A DNA stretch of 39,227 nucleotides from Streptomyces eurythermus (GCF_014649115.1 NZ_BMSK01000006.1:1-39227), one strand, 5' to 3'. Shown: positions 1-8,683, numbered from the stretch's first letter. The notes: generated from the letters alone by a model not told the origin. Numbers and translations are program-made.

Positions 1-161
1 AACTTCATCCGCGCACCACGGCCATAGCCGAGCCGCCGCCGCGCCAGGTGGTCCGCCACCATCTCCGTGGTGATCGGCACGCCGGCGGGAAGACCCTCCA
101 GCGTGGCCACGAGCGCGGGGCCGTGTGATTCTCCCGCGGTCAGCCAGCGCAGCGTGCTCAA
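1..161 (-). CDS. aroC: Chorismate synthase, N-terminal part (cut by window edge)
   Basis: Chorismate synthase converts EPSP to chorismate, the last shikimate-pathway step, using reduced FMN. Only the first 53 codons are in the window. They read [19 protein letters not shown], then LEGLPAGVP and [14 protein letters not shown], which is the family N-terminus with the GESHG signature. I place the start at TTG (161-159): it gives the usual family N-terminus and sits 4 nt after an AGGAG-rich ribosome site. The TTG overlaps the TGA of the upstream monooxygenase gene (TTGA), so the two are probably translationally coupled. With aroA, aroK and the DAHP synthase it forms a dedicated chorismate supply set. 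The family assignment is firm; whether the gene is complete beyond the window cannot be seen. Confidence 0.93.
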   Translation of the reverse strand, partial: MSTLRWLTAGESHGPALVATLEGLPAGVPITTEMVADHLARRRLGYGRGARMK

Positions 162-1360
162 CGTTCTCCTCCGGTGCCGCTGTCGGTGAAGGCCCGGTCG
201 CCGTGCAGCCAGGAGACCTTCTCGTACATGTCCCGCTGAGACAGGGCGGAGAGCATCGCGTTGCGCTCCTTCGCCCGCTCGCCCGCCGGGTGGTACAGCT
301 CGCTGCCCATGCGGCGGGCGATGAGCTGGGTCCGTCCCGCGCGTTCCCGGCGCAGGGCGTTGTACTTCTCCAGGCGCTGCACCAGCTCGTCCTCCCGCGC
401 GGTCTCGGTCACCTCGCCGAGCACCACCGCGTCCTCCAGGGCCTGGCAGGCACCCTGGGCCGCGTACTGCAACATGGGGTGCGCGGCGTCACCGAGCAGC
501 GCGACCCGCCCCTCGGTCCAGCCCGGGACGGGGTCACGGTCGCACAGCACCCATTCGCGCCACCCCTCCCCGAGTTCGAGCAGCCGCCGGGCGGTCGTGC
601 CGATGCCGGGGAACTGGCCGAGCACATGGGCGCGGTCGGCCTCGCGTCCGGCCACCGGCACCGTGGCGCCGTTGTCGCGGGTGACGGCGAGATTGAGGTA
701 CCGGCCGCCGCCGATGATGTAGTGCACGAAGTGCCACTTGGGGCCGGCCCAGAGGGTGACCGTGTTCCAGCGCAGTTCCTCGGGCACCCTCTCGATCGGT
801 ATCACCGACCGGTAGATGGTGTGTCCCGACACCCGGGGTTCGCCGTCGCCCAGCATCTGGGCGCGCACCGTGGAGCGGATGCCGTCCGCGCCGATCAGCG
901 CCGCGCCGTGGAAGGCCCGTCCGTCGGTGGTGTACGCCGTGACGCCCGTGGCGCTCTGCTCGTAGCGCTCCACCGAGGCGGCGGGGACGAGTTCCACGGC
1001 GTCCAGCCCCTGGCAGGCGGTCAGCAGCGGCTGGTAGAGGTCGCCGCGGTGCACCACGGCGTAGGGGTTGCCGAACCGGTCGCGGTAGTCCCGGGTCAGC
1101 TCCATGCCGGCGACCTTCTCGCCGGTGGTGCCGTCCATGAAGCACAGTTCGTCGGTGAACACGGCCTGCTCGCGCACGCCCTCGCCCACGCCCAGGCGGT
1201 CCAGGGCGCGGAAGGCGTTGGGCCCGAGCTGGATGCCGGCACCGATCTCGGCGAAGGTGTCACGGCGTTCCAGCACGGTGACCCGATGCCCGTTGCGGGC
1301 CAGGGACACGGCCGTGGCCAGCCCGCCGATGCCGCCCCCGGCGATCAGTATGTGTGTCAT
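158..1360 (-). CDS. FAD-dependent aromatic monooxygenase, 3-hydroxybenzoate 6-hydroxylase/salicylate hydroxylase type
   Basis: A 400-residue group A flavoprotein hydroxylase. The N-terminal dinucleotide fold AGGGIGG is near residues 7-13, the GADGIRS (DG) motif at 157-163 and the FAD-ribityl motif GDAAHP at 290-295. Length and motif order match salicylate 1-hydroxylases and 3-hydroxybenzoate 6-hydroxylases. ATG at 1360 with an upstream GAGGA is preferred over TTG at 1372, because the ADP-binding strand begins at once ([10 protein letters not shown]). It lies between aroA and aroC in a 3-hydroxyanthranilate locus. The likely substrate is therefore 3-hydroxyanthranilate or a derivative, hydroxylated para to the existing OH or by decarboxylative ipso-hydroxylation. 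Family is certain; substrate and regiochemistry are inferred. Confidence 0.9.
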   Translation of the reverse strand: MTHILIAGGGIGGLATAVSLARNGHRVTVLERRDTFAEIGAGIQLGPNAFRALDRLGVGEGVREQAVFTDELCFMDGTTGEKVAGMELTRDYRDRFGNPYAVVHRGDLYQPLLTACQGLDAVELVPAASVERYEQSATGVTAYTTDGRAFHGAALIGADGIRSTVRAQMLGDGEPRVSGHTIYRSVIPIERVPEELRWNTVTLWAGPKWHFVHYIIGGGRYLNLAVTRDNGATVPVAGREADRAHVLGQFPGIGTTARRLLELGEGWREWVLCDRDPVPGWTEGRVALLGDAAHPMLQYAAQGACQALEDAVVLGEVTETAREDELVQRLEKYNALRRERAGRTQLIARRMGSELYHPAGERAKERNAMLSALSQRDMYEKVSWLHGDRAFTDSGTGGER

Positions 1361-1408
1361 TCCGATCCTCAAATCCCTTCACTTTCAAACGCGTTGCTGT
1401 TCTGTGGA

Positions 1409-2704
1409 TCAGGCGGAGGCGCGGGCCGGGCCGGCCGGCAGCGGATGCCCGGGGAAGAGCCGGTGGAACTCCTCGTGGAATCCGGGGAAGGTCTTGGCGA
1501 CACAGCCGGGGTCGTCGAGCGTGAGGTTCCCCGTGCGCAGATTCAGCACCGAGAACGCCATGGCGATGCGATGGTCACGGTGACAGGCGATCCGCGCGGG
1601 CGAGGCGTTGCCGGGGTGCACGGTGATCCAGTCCCGGCCGGTGTCGGTGCGCACGCCCAGCGCGCGCAGGTTCCGGGCGACCGCCTCGATCCGGTCCGAC
1701 TCCTTGAGCCGGGCGTGGCCGATGCCGTGGATGGTCAGGGGCGCGTCGGCCAGCGGGGCGATCGCCGCCAGCGTCATGAACGTGTCGGAGATCTCGCCCA
1801 TGTCGACGGCGAAACCGCCCCTGAGCGTGCCGGTTCCGGTGACCGTGACGGCGTCCTCAGTGCGCCGCACCCGGGCCCCGGCCCGCTCCAGCACCTCGGC
1901 GAACCGCACATCGCCCTGGAGGCTGCCGTGTCCCAGACCGGGGACGGTCACCGTGCTCCCGGTGACGGCCGCGGCGGCGAGGAAGTACGAGGCGGTGGAG
2001 GCGTCCGGCTCGATCCGCAGGTCGGCGGCCCGGTAGCCGGTGGGTCGCACGGCGAAGGCGCCCGGGGTGTCCTCGGCCACGCCGGCGCCGAAGTGCCGCA
2101 TCAGCGCGATGGTCATGTCGACGTAGGGACGGCTGACCAGTTCGCGCACCTTGAGCAGCAGACCGCCGCGCAGCAGCGGGGCCGCCATCAGCAGCCCGCT
2201 CAGGAACTGGCTGCTGAGGCTGCCGTCGACCTCCAGCTCGCCGCCGTCCAGCCCCTCGGCGCGCACCCGCAGCGGCAGGGTGCCGTCCGGACCGGTGTCC
2301 ACCTCGGCACCCAGGCGGCGCAGGGCGTCGGCGAGCGGTGCCACGGGGCGGGCGGTGAGCTGGTCGCTGCCGGTGAAGACGAAGTCACCGTGGCCGGCGG
2401 CGGCCAGCGGTGGCAGGAACCGCGCGGCGGTGCCCGCGTCCGCGCACCAGATACGGCCGGTGCCGCGCGGGCCGCGGCCCAGCCCGGTCACCTGCCAGGC
2501 GCCGTCGTCGTCCGACGACCGGATCCGCACGCCCAGTTCGCCGAGCGCCTGACGGAAGGCCATGGTGTCGTCGCTGATCAGCGGAGCGGTGAGCACACTG
2601 GTCCCCTCCGCCGCGGCGGCGAGCAGGAGCGCTCTGTTGGTCAGTGACTTCGAGCCGGGAACACGGGCGTACAGCGCCTCGGGCGGCGCGGGGACGGTGG
2701 TCAT
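1409..2704 (-). CDS. aroA: 3-phosphoshikimate 1-carboxyvinyltransferase (EPSP synthase)
   Basis: Transfers the enolpyruvyl group of PEP to shikimate-3-phosphate. The 431-residue product has the family's usual length and blocks: VPGSKSLTNRALLLAA at 15-30 with the substrate-binding Lys19, then DAGTAARFLPPLAA, SSQFLSGLLMAAPLL, EISDTFMTLAAIAPLA, ARLKESDRIEAV and DHRIAMAFSVL. ATG at 2704 follows AAAGGACAGCC and puts the PGSKS motif at the normal distance from the N-terminus; the frame stays open further upstream but without family sequence. It lies 91 nt downstream of aroK and 48 nt upstream of the flavin monooxygenase. A second aroA inside a biosynthetic locus suggests pathway-specific precursor supply rather than the housekeeping copy, but the rest of the genome is not visible. 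Confidence 0.95.
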   Translation of the reverse strand: MTTVPAPPEALYARVPGSKSLTNRALLLAAAAEGTSVLTAPLISDDTMAFRQALGELGVRIRSSDDDGAWQVTGLGRGPRGTGRIWCADAGTAARFLPPLAAAGHGDFVFTGSDQLTARPVAPLADALRRLGAEVDTGPDGTLPLRVRAEGLDGGELEVDGSLSSQFLSGLLMAAPLLRGGLLLKVRELVSRPYVDMTIALMRHFGAGVAEDTPGAFAVRPTGYRAADLRIEPDASTASYFLAAAAVTGSTVTVPGLGHGSLQGDVRFAEVLERAGARVRRTEDAVTVTGTGTLRGGFAVDMGEISDTFMTLAAIAPLADAPLTIHGIGHARLKESDRIEAVARNLRALGVRTDTGRDWITVHPGNASPARIACHRDHRIAMAFSVLNLRTGNLTLDDPGCVAKTFPGFHEEFHRLFPGHPLPAGPARASA

Positions 2705-2795
2705 GGCTGTCCTTTGTCGAGTGCGGCCGGCGTCAGGAGCGGCGCTGATGGTCTGCGACGGCACGGAGGAACACGGCGCGCGGGGTGCCGTACGG

Positions 2796-3311
2796 TCACG
2801 GGGCGGCGGAGGCGAGCAGGGCGGCGATCTCTTCGGCGATCTCGCCCGGACCGCGGTCCTCGGCACGCACCGACACCACCGCGAGCCGCCGGTACAGGGG
2901 CAGCCGGGCACGCATCAGCAGCGCGAGCCCGGCCCGGGGGTCCCCGTCGAGCAGGGGCCGGTCGCCGTCGGCCAGGACCCGGCACGCCAGCGTGTCCAGG
3001 CCGGCCCACAGGTGCACCACACGGCACCCGAGCAGCCGGGCCCGGGTGCCTTCGTGCAGGACCGCGCCGCCGCCCAGCGCGAGCACACCGTCGTGCTCGG
3101 CCACGGCCGCGGCGACCGCCTGGTGTTCGAGGAGACGGAAGGCCGGCTCGCCCTTCTCCCGCAGCACCTCGGGTGCGGGCCGGCCCGCGAGCCGGGTCAC
3201 GTCCTCGTCGGTGTCACGGAACGAGACACCCAGCAGCCCGGCCAGTTCCCGCCCGACGGAGGTCTTGCCCACGCCGGGCATGCCGATCAGGATGGCCGCG
3301 GGTCCTGTCAT
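2796..3311 (-). CDS. aroK: Shikimate kinase
   Basis: Phosphorylates shikimate at the 3-OH with ATP. The 171-residue protein has the Walker A loop GMPGVGKTS at 10-18 (Lys16), the shikimate-binding DTD at Asp33 and Asp35, and LGGGAVL near residue 80, all standard for AroK/AroL. ATG at 3311 has GAAAGG upstream and fits the family N-terminus. It is the first gene after a 436-nt gap containing a strong hairpin, so it may start its own transcript with aroA, the monooxygenase and aroC, or depend on read-through from the phzE side. Confidence 0.94.
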   Translation of the reverse strand: MTGPAAILIGMPGVGKTSVGRELAGLLGVSFRDTDEDVTRLAGRPAPEVLREKGEPAFRLLEHQAVAAAVAEHDGVLALGGGAVLHEGTRARLLGCRVVHLWAGLDTLACRVLADGDRPLLDGDPRAGLALLMRARLPLYRRLAVVSVRAEDRGPGEIAEEIAALLASAAP

Positions 3312-3747
3312 GGGGTGCTGCCTTTCGGATCGAGGGACATCGAGCCACGACGGGGCAGGGCGGGCACGGGGGTCCGGCCGTGCTGTCGGGGGAAGGGCTC
3401 GCGGGGTTCGGGCCACGCGCGCGGGAGGAGGCTCGCAGGGCCCGGGTCACACGCGTCGGGGCGTAGGGGCCGGGAGACTCGCGGGGCGGAGGCCCGACAG
3501 GGCCTTGCCGCACGGAGGCACCCGGAGGAGCCGTACCGTACGAGCCCGCTCCCGCGTCGCCGCGGGGCCCGGTCACGGGTCCCGCGGCGACGGGAGGTTC
3601 CCGCCCGCCGCCGGGGAGGGGGGAAGACCCGGCGGGACGGGCGGGTTCCGGGGACCGTCCTCGTGGGCCGGCCGTGCCGGCGCCTGAGCGGGAGGTCCCG
3701 GCCCGGGTGCTGTGTGCGGCCTTGTGAATGTGCGGAGCCGAGGCCGG
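3312..3747. other. Non-coding gap inside the minus-strand locus
   Basis: These 436 bases separate aroK from the YdhR-like gene. I see no convincing gene: the open frames have no start with a ribosome site and no recognisable protein sequence. The stretch holds the hairpin at 3550-3595. It is the only large gap in the 9-kb minus-strand gene set, so it probably divides it into two transcripts, or attenuates the second. Confidence 0.6.
3550..3595 (-). terminator. Strong hairpin between the phzE/ydhR-like block and aroK
   Basis: The arms at 3550-3570 and 3577-3595 pair almost throughout (left arm TCCCGCGTCGCCGCGGGGCC, with small bulges, against right arm GGGTCCCGCGGCGACGGGA) around a 6-nt loop. 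There is no T-run, which is common for actinomycete terminators. It lies downstream of the YdhR-like gene on the minus strand. Confidence 0.55.
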
Positions 3748-4089
3748 TCAGCCGGCGGCCCGGGTGAGCGCCAGGCCCCGGCCGGAGAGCGCGGCGAGGG
3801 CGAAGTCCCCCTCCACGGTGGCCTCCACGTCGAAGGCGTGCCGCTCGGTGGGCGGGTAACCGATCAGCTCCGCGGCCCGGTTCGGCAGGGGAGCCGTGGC
3901 CGCCTCGCGCGACTCCCACAGCAGCACCGCCCCCCACCGGTCGGTGGCCTCGTCCGCGATCCAGAACTTCAGCCGCAGTCCGGGCGTCCGGGAGAAGCGG
4001 TCCACCGCCTCGTCGCGGAGGAAGTCGCGCAGGGACCCGATGGTCTGCCGGGAGCGGCTCAGGTCCCACCAGACGATCACCGCGTGCAT
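3748..4089 (-). CDS. YdhR-like dimeric alpha/beta-barrel protein, putative small monooxygenase
   Basis: A 113-residue protein beginning MHAVIVWWDLSRSRQ. The stretch RFSRTPGLRLKFWIADEAT followed by GAVLLWESREAA resembles the YdhR family (a ferredoxin-like dimeric fold related to YgiN quinol monooxygenase and antibiotic-biosynthesis monooxygenases). I see no flavin or heme motif. ATG at 4089 overlaps the end of phzE by 13 nt, so its translation is probably coupled to phzE. The frame is open further upstream, but the family similarity starts here. Inference: in a locus predicted to build an aminohydroquinone, a cofactor-free oxygenase acting on a hydroquinone is plausible, for example as an epoxidase. 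No catalytic residue can be assigned from sequence alone. Confidence 0.72.
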   Translation of the reverse strand: MHAVIVWWDLSRSRQTIGSLRDFLRDEAVDRFSRTPGLRLKFWIADEATDRWGAVLLWESREAATAPLPNRAAELIGYPPTERHAFDVEATVEGDFALAALSGRGLALTRAAG

Positions 4090-5969
4090 GTGCCGGCCAC
4101 CTCCGCCAGGAGCGAGCCGATGATGCGCGGCCCGTCCACGGTCAGCACGGACTCGGCGTGGAACTGCATCGAGGCGAAGCCCCGGGCGCGCAGCGCGTGC
4201 ACCTCGCCCGTCGCCGCGTCCCGGCTCACCTCGACCGTTCCGTACTCCGGGTGCGCGAAGCGGCCGGAGTCGCTGTGGGCGGCGAAGGTGTTGTAGAAAC
4301 CGACCCGCTCGGTGCGGCCGAAGAAGTCGATCACGTGCTGGGCGCCCTGGTTGGGCGCCGGGCGGCGCAGCAGGTCCAGGCCGAGCAGCATGCTCAGCAC
4401 CTGATGGCTCAGGCACACCGCGAGGAACGGCCGCTTCTCCTCCAGGAGTTGGGCCACCGCCGCCCGCAGATGGGCGATCTTCGGGTGCGCCGCCTCCCGC
4501 GGGTCGCCCGGCCCCGGGCCCATCACCACCAGGTCGTGCGCGTCGAAGTCGTACGGCTCGTCGAAGCGCCGCACCACCACCTCGCAGCCCAGCGAACGGA
4601 TCTGATGGGCGATCATCTCCGTGAAGGTGTCCTCGGCGTCGACGATCAGCACCTTGCGCCCGGCCAGCGGCCCGCCGGATCCACCCGGTCCGGCCGGCTC
4701 CTGGAGCCAGAACCGGGCGATGCCGTCGTTGCGGGAGTCCAGCGCCTCGCGCACCGCCGGATGGGAACCGTACCGGGTGGGCTCGGCGTCCCCGAGCGCG
4801 GCCAGCAGGCCCGCGGCCTTGGCGCGCGTCTCCTGTACCTCGGAGGCGGGGTCGGAGTGGCGTACGAGGGTCGCCCCCACCCCGATGCGCATCCGTCCGT
4901 CCGCGTCGATGTCGGCGGTGCGGATCAGGATCGAGGAGTCCAGCGTGCGCCCGCCGGCCGCGTCGCGGCCGATCAAGGCGGCCACACCGCTGTAGTAGCC
5001 GCGTCCCTGCGGCTCGTAGCGGCTGATGACCCGGGCCGCGCTCTCCAGCGGGGAGCCGGTCACCGTCGGCGCGAACAGGGTCTCGCGCAGGATGTCGCGC
5101 ACATCGCGCTCGGTGCGGCCCTCGATGAAGTACTCGGTGTGCGCGAGGCGCGCCATCTCCTTCAGGTACGGGCCCCGCACGCGGCCGCCCCCGGGGCAGA
5201 TCCGGCCCATCATCTTCAGTTCCTCGTCGACGACCATGTACAGCTCGTCGGCTTCCTTCTCGTCGGCGAGGAAGTCCAGCACACCGTTCAGATCGGGGCC
5301 GGAGGGCGGGTAGCGGTAGGTGCCGCTGATGGGGTTCATCACGGCGTTGCCGTCGTGGACGCTGATGTGCCGTTCGGGCGTGGCGCCCACCAGCGTGCGC
5401 TCGCCGGTGTGGATCAGGAAGGTCCAGTACGCGCCCGCTTCCCGCTCCACCAGCCGGCGGAAGAACGACAGGGCGTCGGCGCTGTCGAAGTCGGGCAGCA
5501 GAGCGGTGAAGGACCGCTTCATCACGAAGTTGGCGCCCTCGCCGGTGCCGATCTCGTCGGCGACGACCCGGCGCACGGTCTCGGCGTAGGCGTCGTCGTC
5601 GACGTCGAAGCGCTCCTCGGTCATCTTCACCGGATGGTCGGGCAGCAGCGCGAGCGTCTGGCGCAGCGGCAGCGAGGCCTGCTCGTCGATGCGCATCGCC
5701 AGCAGCGGGGTGCCGTCGTCGGGGGCGGCGAAACCGCGTTCGGACAGCTGCCGGTAGGGGATGAGCGCCAGCAGCTCCTGGTGGGCGCCGGTGCCCGCCG
5801 ACTCCTGAAGCTCCAGGTCGGCGAGCGTCTCGGCCCGCGTCACCGCGCCGGTCAGCAGCTCCAGGGTGTCCGGTCCCGCCGCCTCGGGACGGCGCAGCAG
5901 CGCGAACGCCCCCGCCGACCCGTCGAGGATGCGCGCCAGCAGGCGCTGTGCGTCCCCGGTTCTTGCCAT
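4077..5969 (-). CDS. phzE: 2-amino-2-deoxyisochorismate (ADIC) synthase, PhzE type
   Basis: Converts chorismate and glutamine to ADIC. The 630-residue protein is a TrpE-like synthase fused to a glutamine amidotransferase, which is PhzE architecture and length. Synthase motifs: GEGANFVMKRSF, GATPERH, NPISGTYRYPP, DEKEADELYMVVDEELKMM and GSPLESAARVISRYE. The amidotransferase domain starts near residue 435 with AVCLSHQVL (nucleophile Cys519) and QFHAESVLT (His604, Glu606). The CLSHQ and MNPISGTYR variants are typical of PhzE rather than of TrpE/TrpG. ATG at 5969 follows GAAAGGAACCAC, a ribosome site nearly identical to that of the preceding phzD. It is 29 nt downstream of phzD, and no pyruvate-lyase-type anthranilate context is present. 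Confidence 0.93.
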   Translation of the reverse strand: MARTGDAQRLLARILDGSAGAFALLRRPEAAGPDTLELLTGAVTRAETLADLELQESAGTGAHQELLALIPYRQLSERGFAAPDDGTPLLAMRIDEQASLPLRQTLALLPDHPVKMTEERFDVDDDAYAETVRRVVADEIGTGEGANFVMKRSFTALLPDFDSADALSFFRRLVEREAGAYWTFLIHTGERTLVGATPERHISVHDGNAVMNPISGTYRYPPSGPDLNGVLDFLADEKEADELYMVVDEELKMMGRICPGGGRVRGPYLKEMARLAHTEYFIEGRTERDVRDILRETLFAPTVTGSPLESAARVISRYEPQGRGYYSGVAALIGRDAAGGRTLDSSILIRTADIDADGRMRIGVGATLVRHSDPASEVQETRAKAAGLLAALGDAEPTRYGSHPAVREALDSRNDGIARFWLQEPAGPGGSGGPLAGRKVLIVDAEDTFTEMIAHQIRSLGCEVVVRRFDEPYDFDAHDLVVMGPGPGDPREAAHPKIAHLRAAVAQLLEEKRPFLAVCLSHQVLSMLLGLDLLRRPAPNQGAQHVIDFFGRTERVGFYNTFAAHSDSGRFAHPEYGTVEVSRDAATGEVHALRARGFASMQFHAESVLTVDGPRIIGSLLAEVAGTCTR

Positions 5970-5998
5970 GGTGTGGTTCCTTTCGCCGGCGAAGGCCG

Positions 5999-6658
5999 TC
6001 AGCGGGCCGCCGCGGTGGCCGCGTCGAGTTCGGTCACTACCGCCTGGGACGTCACGACCTTCGCGGCCCGCTCGGCGGCGTAGGTGAGGGCCAGCCGGTG
6101 GTAGTGGGCGGAGAAGTCGGCGACCGCGTCGGCCACCAGGAACGTCTGGATGTCGTTCGTGTACGCCTCCACCGCGGTCATCAGCACGCCCACGTGTGCG
6201 TACACGCCGCAGACGATCAGCTGGTCACGCCCGCCGGCGCGCATCCGCTCCAGCAGGTCGGACTTGAAGAAGGCGCTGTAGCGCCACTTGGTGAAGGTCC
6301 AGTCGCCGTCGTCCGGCTCCAGCGGGGAGACCACCTTGCGGTGCTCGGGCGTGGCCCGCATGCCCGGCCCCCAGAAGTCCGCGAGCAGGCCGCGCTGTTC
6401 CGGGGTCATGCTGCCGGGCTGCGCGGTGTAGGCGACGGGCACGCCCAGCGCCTTGCAGGCCGTGCGCAGACGCGCGGTGTTGTCCACCAGGTCCCGGCCG
6501 AGGGCGGTGTCGCGGGGGAACGGCTTGAGGAAGTACTCCTGCATGTCGTGCAGCAGCAGCACCGCGCGCCGCGGGTCCACCCGCCAGTCGACGGTGTTCT
6601 CCGGCAACTCCTCGGCGGTGGGCATGGGGTAGGGCTCGACAGGGGGAAGGCCGGGCAT
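5999..6658 (-). CDS. phzD: Isochorismatase-family hydrolase PhzD (ADIC to DHHA)
   Basis: Hydrolyses the vinyl ether of ADIC to trans-2,3-dihydro-3-hydroxyanthranilate (DHHA). The 219-residue product matches PhzD closely. It has [15 protein letters not shown] with catalytic Asp38, [14 protein letters not shown] with Lys124 (equivalent to Lys122 of Pseudomonas PhzD), and [20 protein letters not shown], where PhzD-type enzymes have no nucleophilic Cys. ATG at 6658 ([13 protein letters not shown]) is chosen over GTG at 6688 because it places Asp38 exactly as in PhzD and follows GAAAGGAACCAC. It lies 22 nt after the DHHA dehydrogenase gene. Confidence 0.94.
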   Translation of the reverse strand: MPGLPPVEPYPMPTAEELPENTVDWRVDPRRAVLLLHDMQEYFLKPFPRDTALGRDLVDNTARLRTACKALGVPVAYTAQPGSMTPEQRGLLADFWGPGMRATPEHRKVVSPLEPDDGDWTFTKWRYSAFFKSDLLERMRAGGRDQLIVCGVYAHVGVLMTAVEAYTNDIQTFLVADAVADFSAHYHRLALTYAAERAAKVVTSQAVVTELDAATAAAR

Positions 6659-6680
6659 CGTACGGTGGTTCCTTTCGTCG

Positions 6681-7451
6681 TCAGACACCGAGGGTGGCTC
6701 CGCCGTCCACGGTCAGTTCGTGCATCGTGATGTGGCCCGCGTCGTCGGAGAGCAGGAACGCGACGGCCCGGGCGATGTCCTCGGGCAGGGCGACCTTGCC
6801 CAGCGGGATGCCCACCCGGTACTGGTCCGGGCGGCCCGCCACGGAGGCCTGGGCGGCGGTCTCGGCGGTGTGCATGCCGCGCAGCATCGGGGTGTCGGTG
6901 GAGCCGGGGGCCACCACGTTGCAGCGGATGCCGTACGACGCCACTTCGAGGCCCAGGCACTTGGTGAACGCGGTGGCGGCGGCCTTGGACGCCGCGTAGG
7001 CCGCCATCTCGGCGCGGGCCGTGCCGGCCGCGTTCGAGGCCACGGTGACCACGGCGCCGGCGCGGCGCCGGATCATGCGGGCGACCACGGCCCGCGACAT
7101 GTGGAACACACCGGTGGCGTTGACGGAGAGGGTGGCGGTCCAGTCCTCGTCGGTCAGGGTGTGCGCCGGGCCGAGGCGGAGCACACCCGCGGCGTTGACC
7201 AGCTGGTGCACGGGCCCGAGCCGGGTCTCGACCTCCTCCACGAGCCGCTCCACGGCACTGCTGGAGGTGACGTCGGCGGCGAACTCGGTCACCGCGAGGC
7301 CCTCCTTGCGCAGCAGGGCGGCCGTCTCGGCCAGCCGTTCGGCGTCGCGGTCCACGGCCGCCACCGTGGTGCCCTGCTCGGCCAGCAGCCGGGTCACGGC
7401 CTCTCCGATGCCGCCGGCCGCCCCGGTCACCAGGGCGAGGGTTTCTTGCAC
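6681..7451 (-). CDS. 2,3-dihydro-3-hydroxyanthranilate dehydrogenase (EntA/DhbA-like SDR)
   Basis: A 256-residue classical short-chain dehydrogenase: cofactor loop [13 protein letters not shown] near residues 7-19, [11 protein letters not shown] near 84-94, and the catalytic set Ser139, Tyr152 and Lys156 (AAYAASKAA). Overall it resembles 2,3-dihydro-2,3-dihydroxybenzoate dehydrogenase (EntA/DhbA). Directly upstream of phzD and phzE, it should oxidise DHHA to aromatic 3-hydroxyanthranilate with NAD+, as proposed for several 3HAA-derived actinomycete antibiotics. GTG at 7451 follows ACGGAGG at good spacing. An SDR acting on a later ketone intermediate is the alternative, but the position in the operon favours DHHA. 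Confidence 0.88.
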   Translation of the reverse strand: MQETLALVTGAAGGIGEAVTRLLAEQGTTVAAVDRDAERLAETAALLRKEGLAVTEFAADVTSSSAVERLVEEVETRLGPVHQLVNAAGVLRLGPAHTLTDEDWTATLSVNATGVFHMSRAVVARMIRRRAGAVVTVASNAAGTARAEMAAYAASKAAATAFTKCLGLEVASYGIRCNVVAPGSTDTPMLRGMHTAETAAQASVAGRPDQYRVGIPLGKVALPEDIARAVAFLLSDDAGHITMHELTVDGGATLGV

Positions 7452-7507
7452 GGTCCGAACCTCCGTACGTGATGGGTGTCGGTGGGAAACGGTGGGCGGA
7501 GCGGGGT

Positions 7508-8683
7508 TCAGCCCCGCCAGGCCGAGGCCGCCTCGACGGCCTGGCGCGGGTTCAGGCGCGGGTCGCAGAAGCTGAGGTACTTGTCGCCGATGCGCTCCAG
7601 GCTGATGTCGTGCGAGACGCACTCGGTGACCGCCTCGGGCGTCGTCTCCAGGTGCAGGCCGGCCGCGACGCCGCCGTTCGCGCGGACCGCCTCCTGGAAC
7701 GCGCGGATCTCCTGCACCACGGTCTTGACCAGGCGGGTCTTCAGGCCCTCGGGGCCGGTGACGGTGTTGCCGTGCATCGGGTCCGACAGCCACAGCACCG
7801 GATGGCCCTCACGGGCGACCGCCTCGACCAGCGCCGGCAGCTTCTCGGCCGCGTTCTGGGCGCCCATGCGCGAGATCAGCGTGAGCCGGCCCGGGCGGTG
7901 GTGGGGGTCCAGCTTCTCGCACAGGGCCAGGACGTCCTCGGGCGTCATGCTCGGCCCGACCTTGACGGCCACCGGGTTGGACACGGCGGCCAGCAGCGCG
8001 ATGTGCGCGCCGTCCGGCCGGCGGGTGCGCTCGCCCACCCACGGCCAGTGGGTGGAGGTCAGCAGCAGTGTGCCGTCGGGCTCCCGCCGCAGCAGGGGCA
8101 GTTCGTAGTCGAGCAGCAGCGCCTCGTGGCTGGTCCACACCGGAGCGCCGAACTCCGGGCGGCGCCCCGCCGAGCCGAGCCAGCCCAGGTAGTGCATGGT
8201 GTCGCTGGCGGCGCGGTAGCCGGTGAGCAGATGACCCGGGTCGGGGCGGCGCAGCTCGGCGTCCGGCTCGGGGCGGTTGACCATGTGGCCGCGGTAGACG
8301 GGCAGTTCGACCCCGTGCACGGTCTCGGTCGGGTTGGAGCGGGGCTTGCCGAACTGGCCGGCGATCCGGCCGACCCGCAGGACCGGCTTGCCGGAGGCGA
8401 GCTTCATCGTCCCCGCGAGCATGTCCAGCAGCGCGGTCTTGCGGGCGACGTCCTCGGGGGTGGCCTCGGCGGGGTCCTCGGCGCAGTCGCCGGACTGGAC
8501 CACCTGGAGGTGTCCCGCGGCGGCCTCGGCCAGCAGCGCGTGCAGACGGCGTACCGACTCCAGGTCCACCAGGGCGGGCATGCGGGCCAGGTGGGTGCGG
8601 ACGCCGGCGAGGTCGGGGTGGTCGGACCAGTCGGGCTGCTGGAGAGCGGGCAGGGACCGGAGGTGGGACTCAACGTCGATCAT
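7508..8683 (-). CDS. phzC: Class II (plant-type) 3-deoxy-7-phosphoheptulonate synthase
   Basis: Condenses PEP and erythrose-4-phosphate, the committed step of the shikimate pathway. The 391-residue protein has class II motifs: VVQSGDCAED, RIAGQFGKPRS, TSHEALLLDYE, AVKVGPSMTPEDV, LISRMGAQN and SDPMHGNT. It is shorter than housekeeping class II enzymes (about 450 residues) and lacks their long N-terminal extension, like the PhzC-type synthases of secondary-metabolite loci. Loss of that extension is often linked to weaker aromatic amino acid feedback, which I infer here. ATG at 8683 follows a GAGGG site. It is the first enzyme gene of the minus-strand operon. Confidence 0.94.
   Translation of the reverse strand: MIDVESHLRSLPALQQPDWSDHPDLAGVRTHLARMPALVDLESVRRLHALLAEAAAGHLQVVQSGDCAEDPAEATPEDVARKTALLDMLAGTMKLASGKPVLRVGRIAGQFGKPRSNPTETVHGVELPVYRGHMVNRPEPDAELRRPDPGHLLTGYRAASDTMHYLGWLGSAGRRPEFGAPVWTSHEALLLDYELPLLRREPDGTLLLTSTHWPWVGERTRRPDGAHIALLAAVSNPVAVKVGPSMTPEDVLALCEKLDPHHRPGRLTLISRMGAQNAAEKLPALVEAVAREGHPVLWLSDPMHGNTVTGPEGLKTRLVKTVVQEIRAFQEAVRANGGVAAGLHLETTPEAVTECVSHDISLERIGDKYLSFCDPRLNPRQAVEAASAWRG

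Noticed and set aside
125..2647. Very long plus-strand open frame (840 codons) across the aro/monooxygenase genes
   Set aside because: It lies antisense to clear genes with family motifs, has no ribosome site and encodes no recognisable domain; such shadows are normal at this GC content.
4077..5969. Anthranilate synthase TrpE-TrpG fusion for tryptophan
   Set aside because: The motif variants, the neighbouring PhzD and the absence of trp genes fit ADIC synthase instead.
4077..8683. A phenazine biosynthesis cluster
   Set aside because: PhzE, PhzD and a PhzC-type DAHP synthase are present, but PhzF, PhzA/B and PhzG are not in the window, and an EntA-like dehydrogenase would divert DHHA to 3-hydroxyanthranilate.
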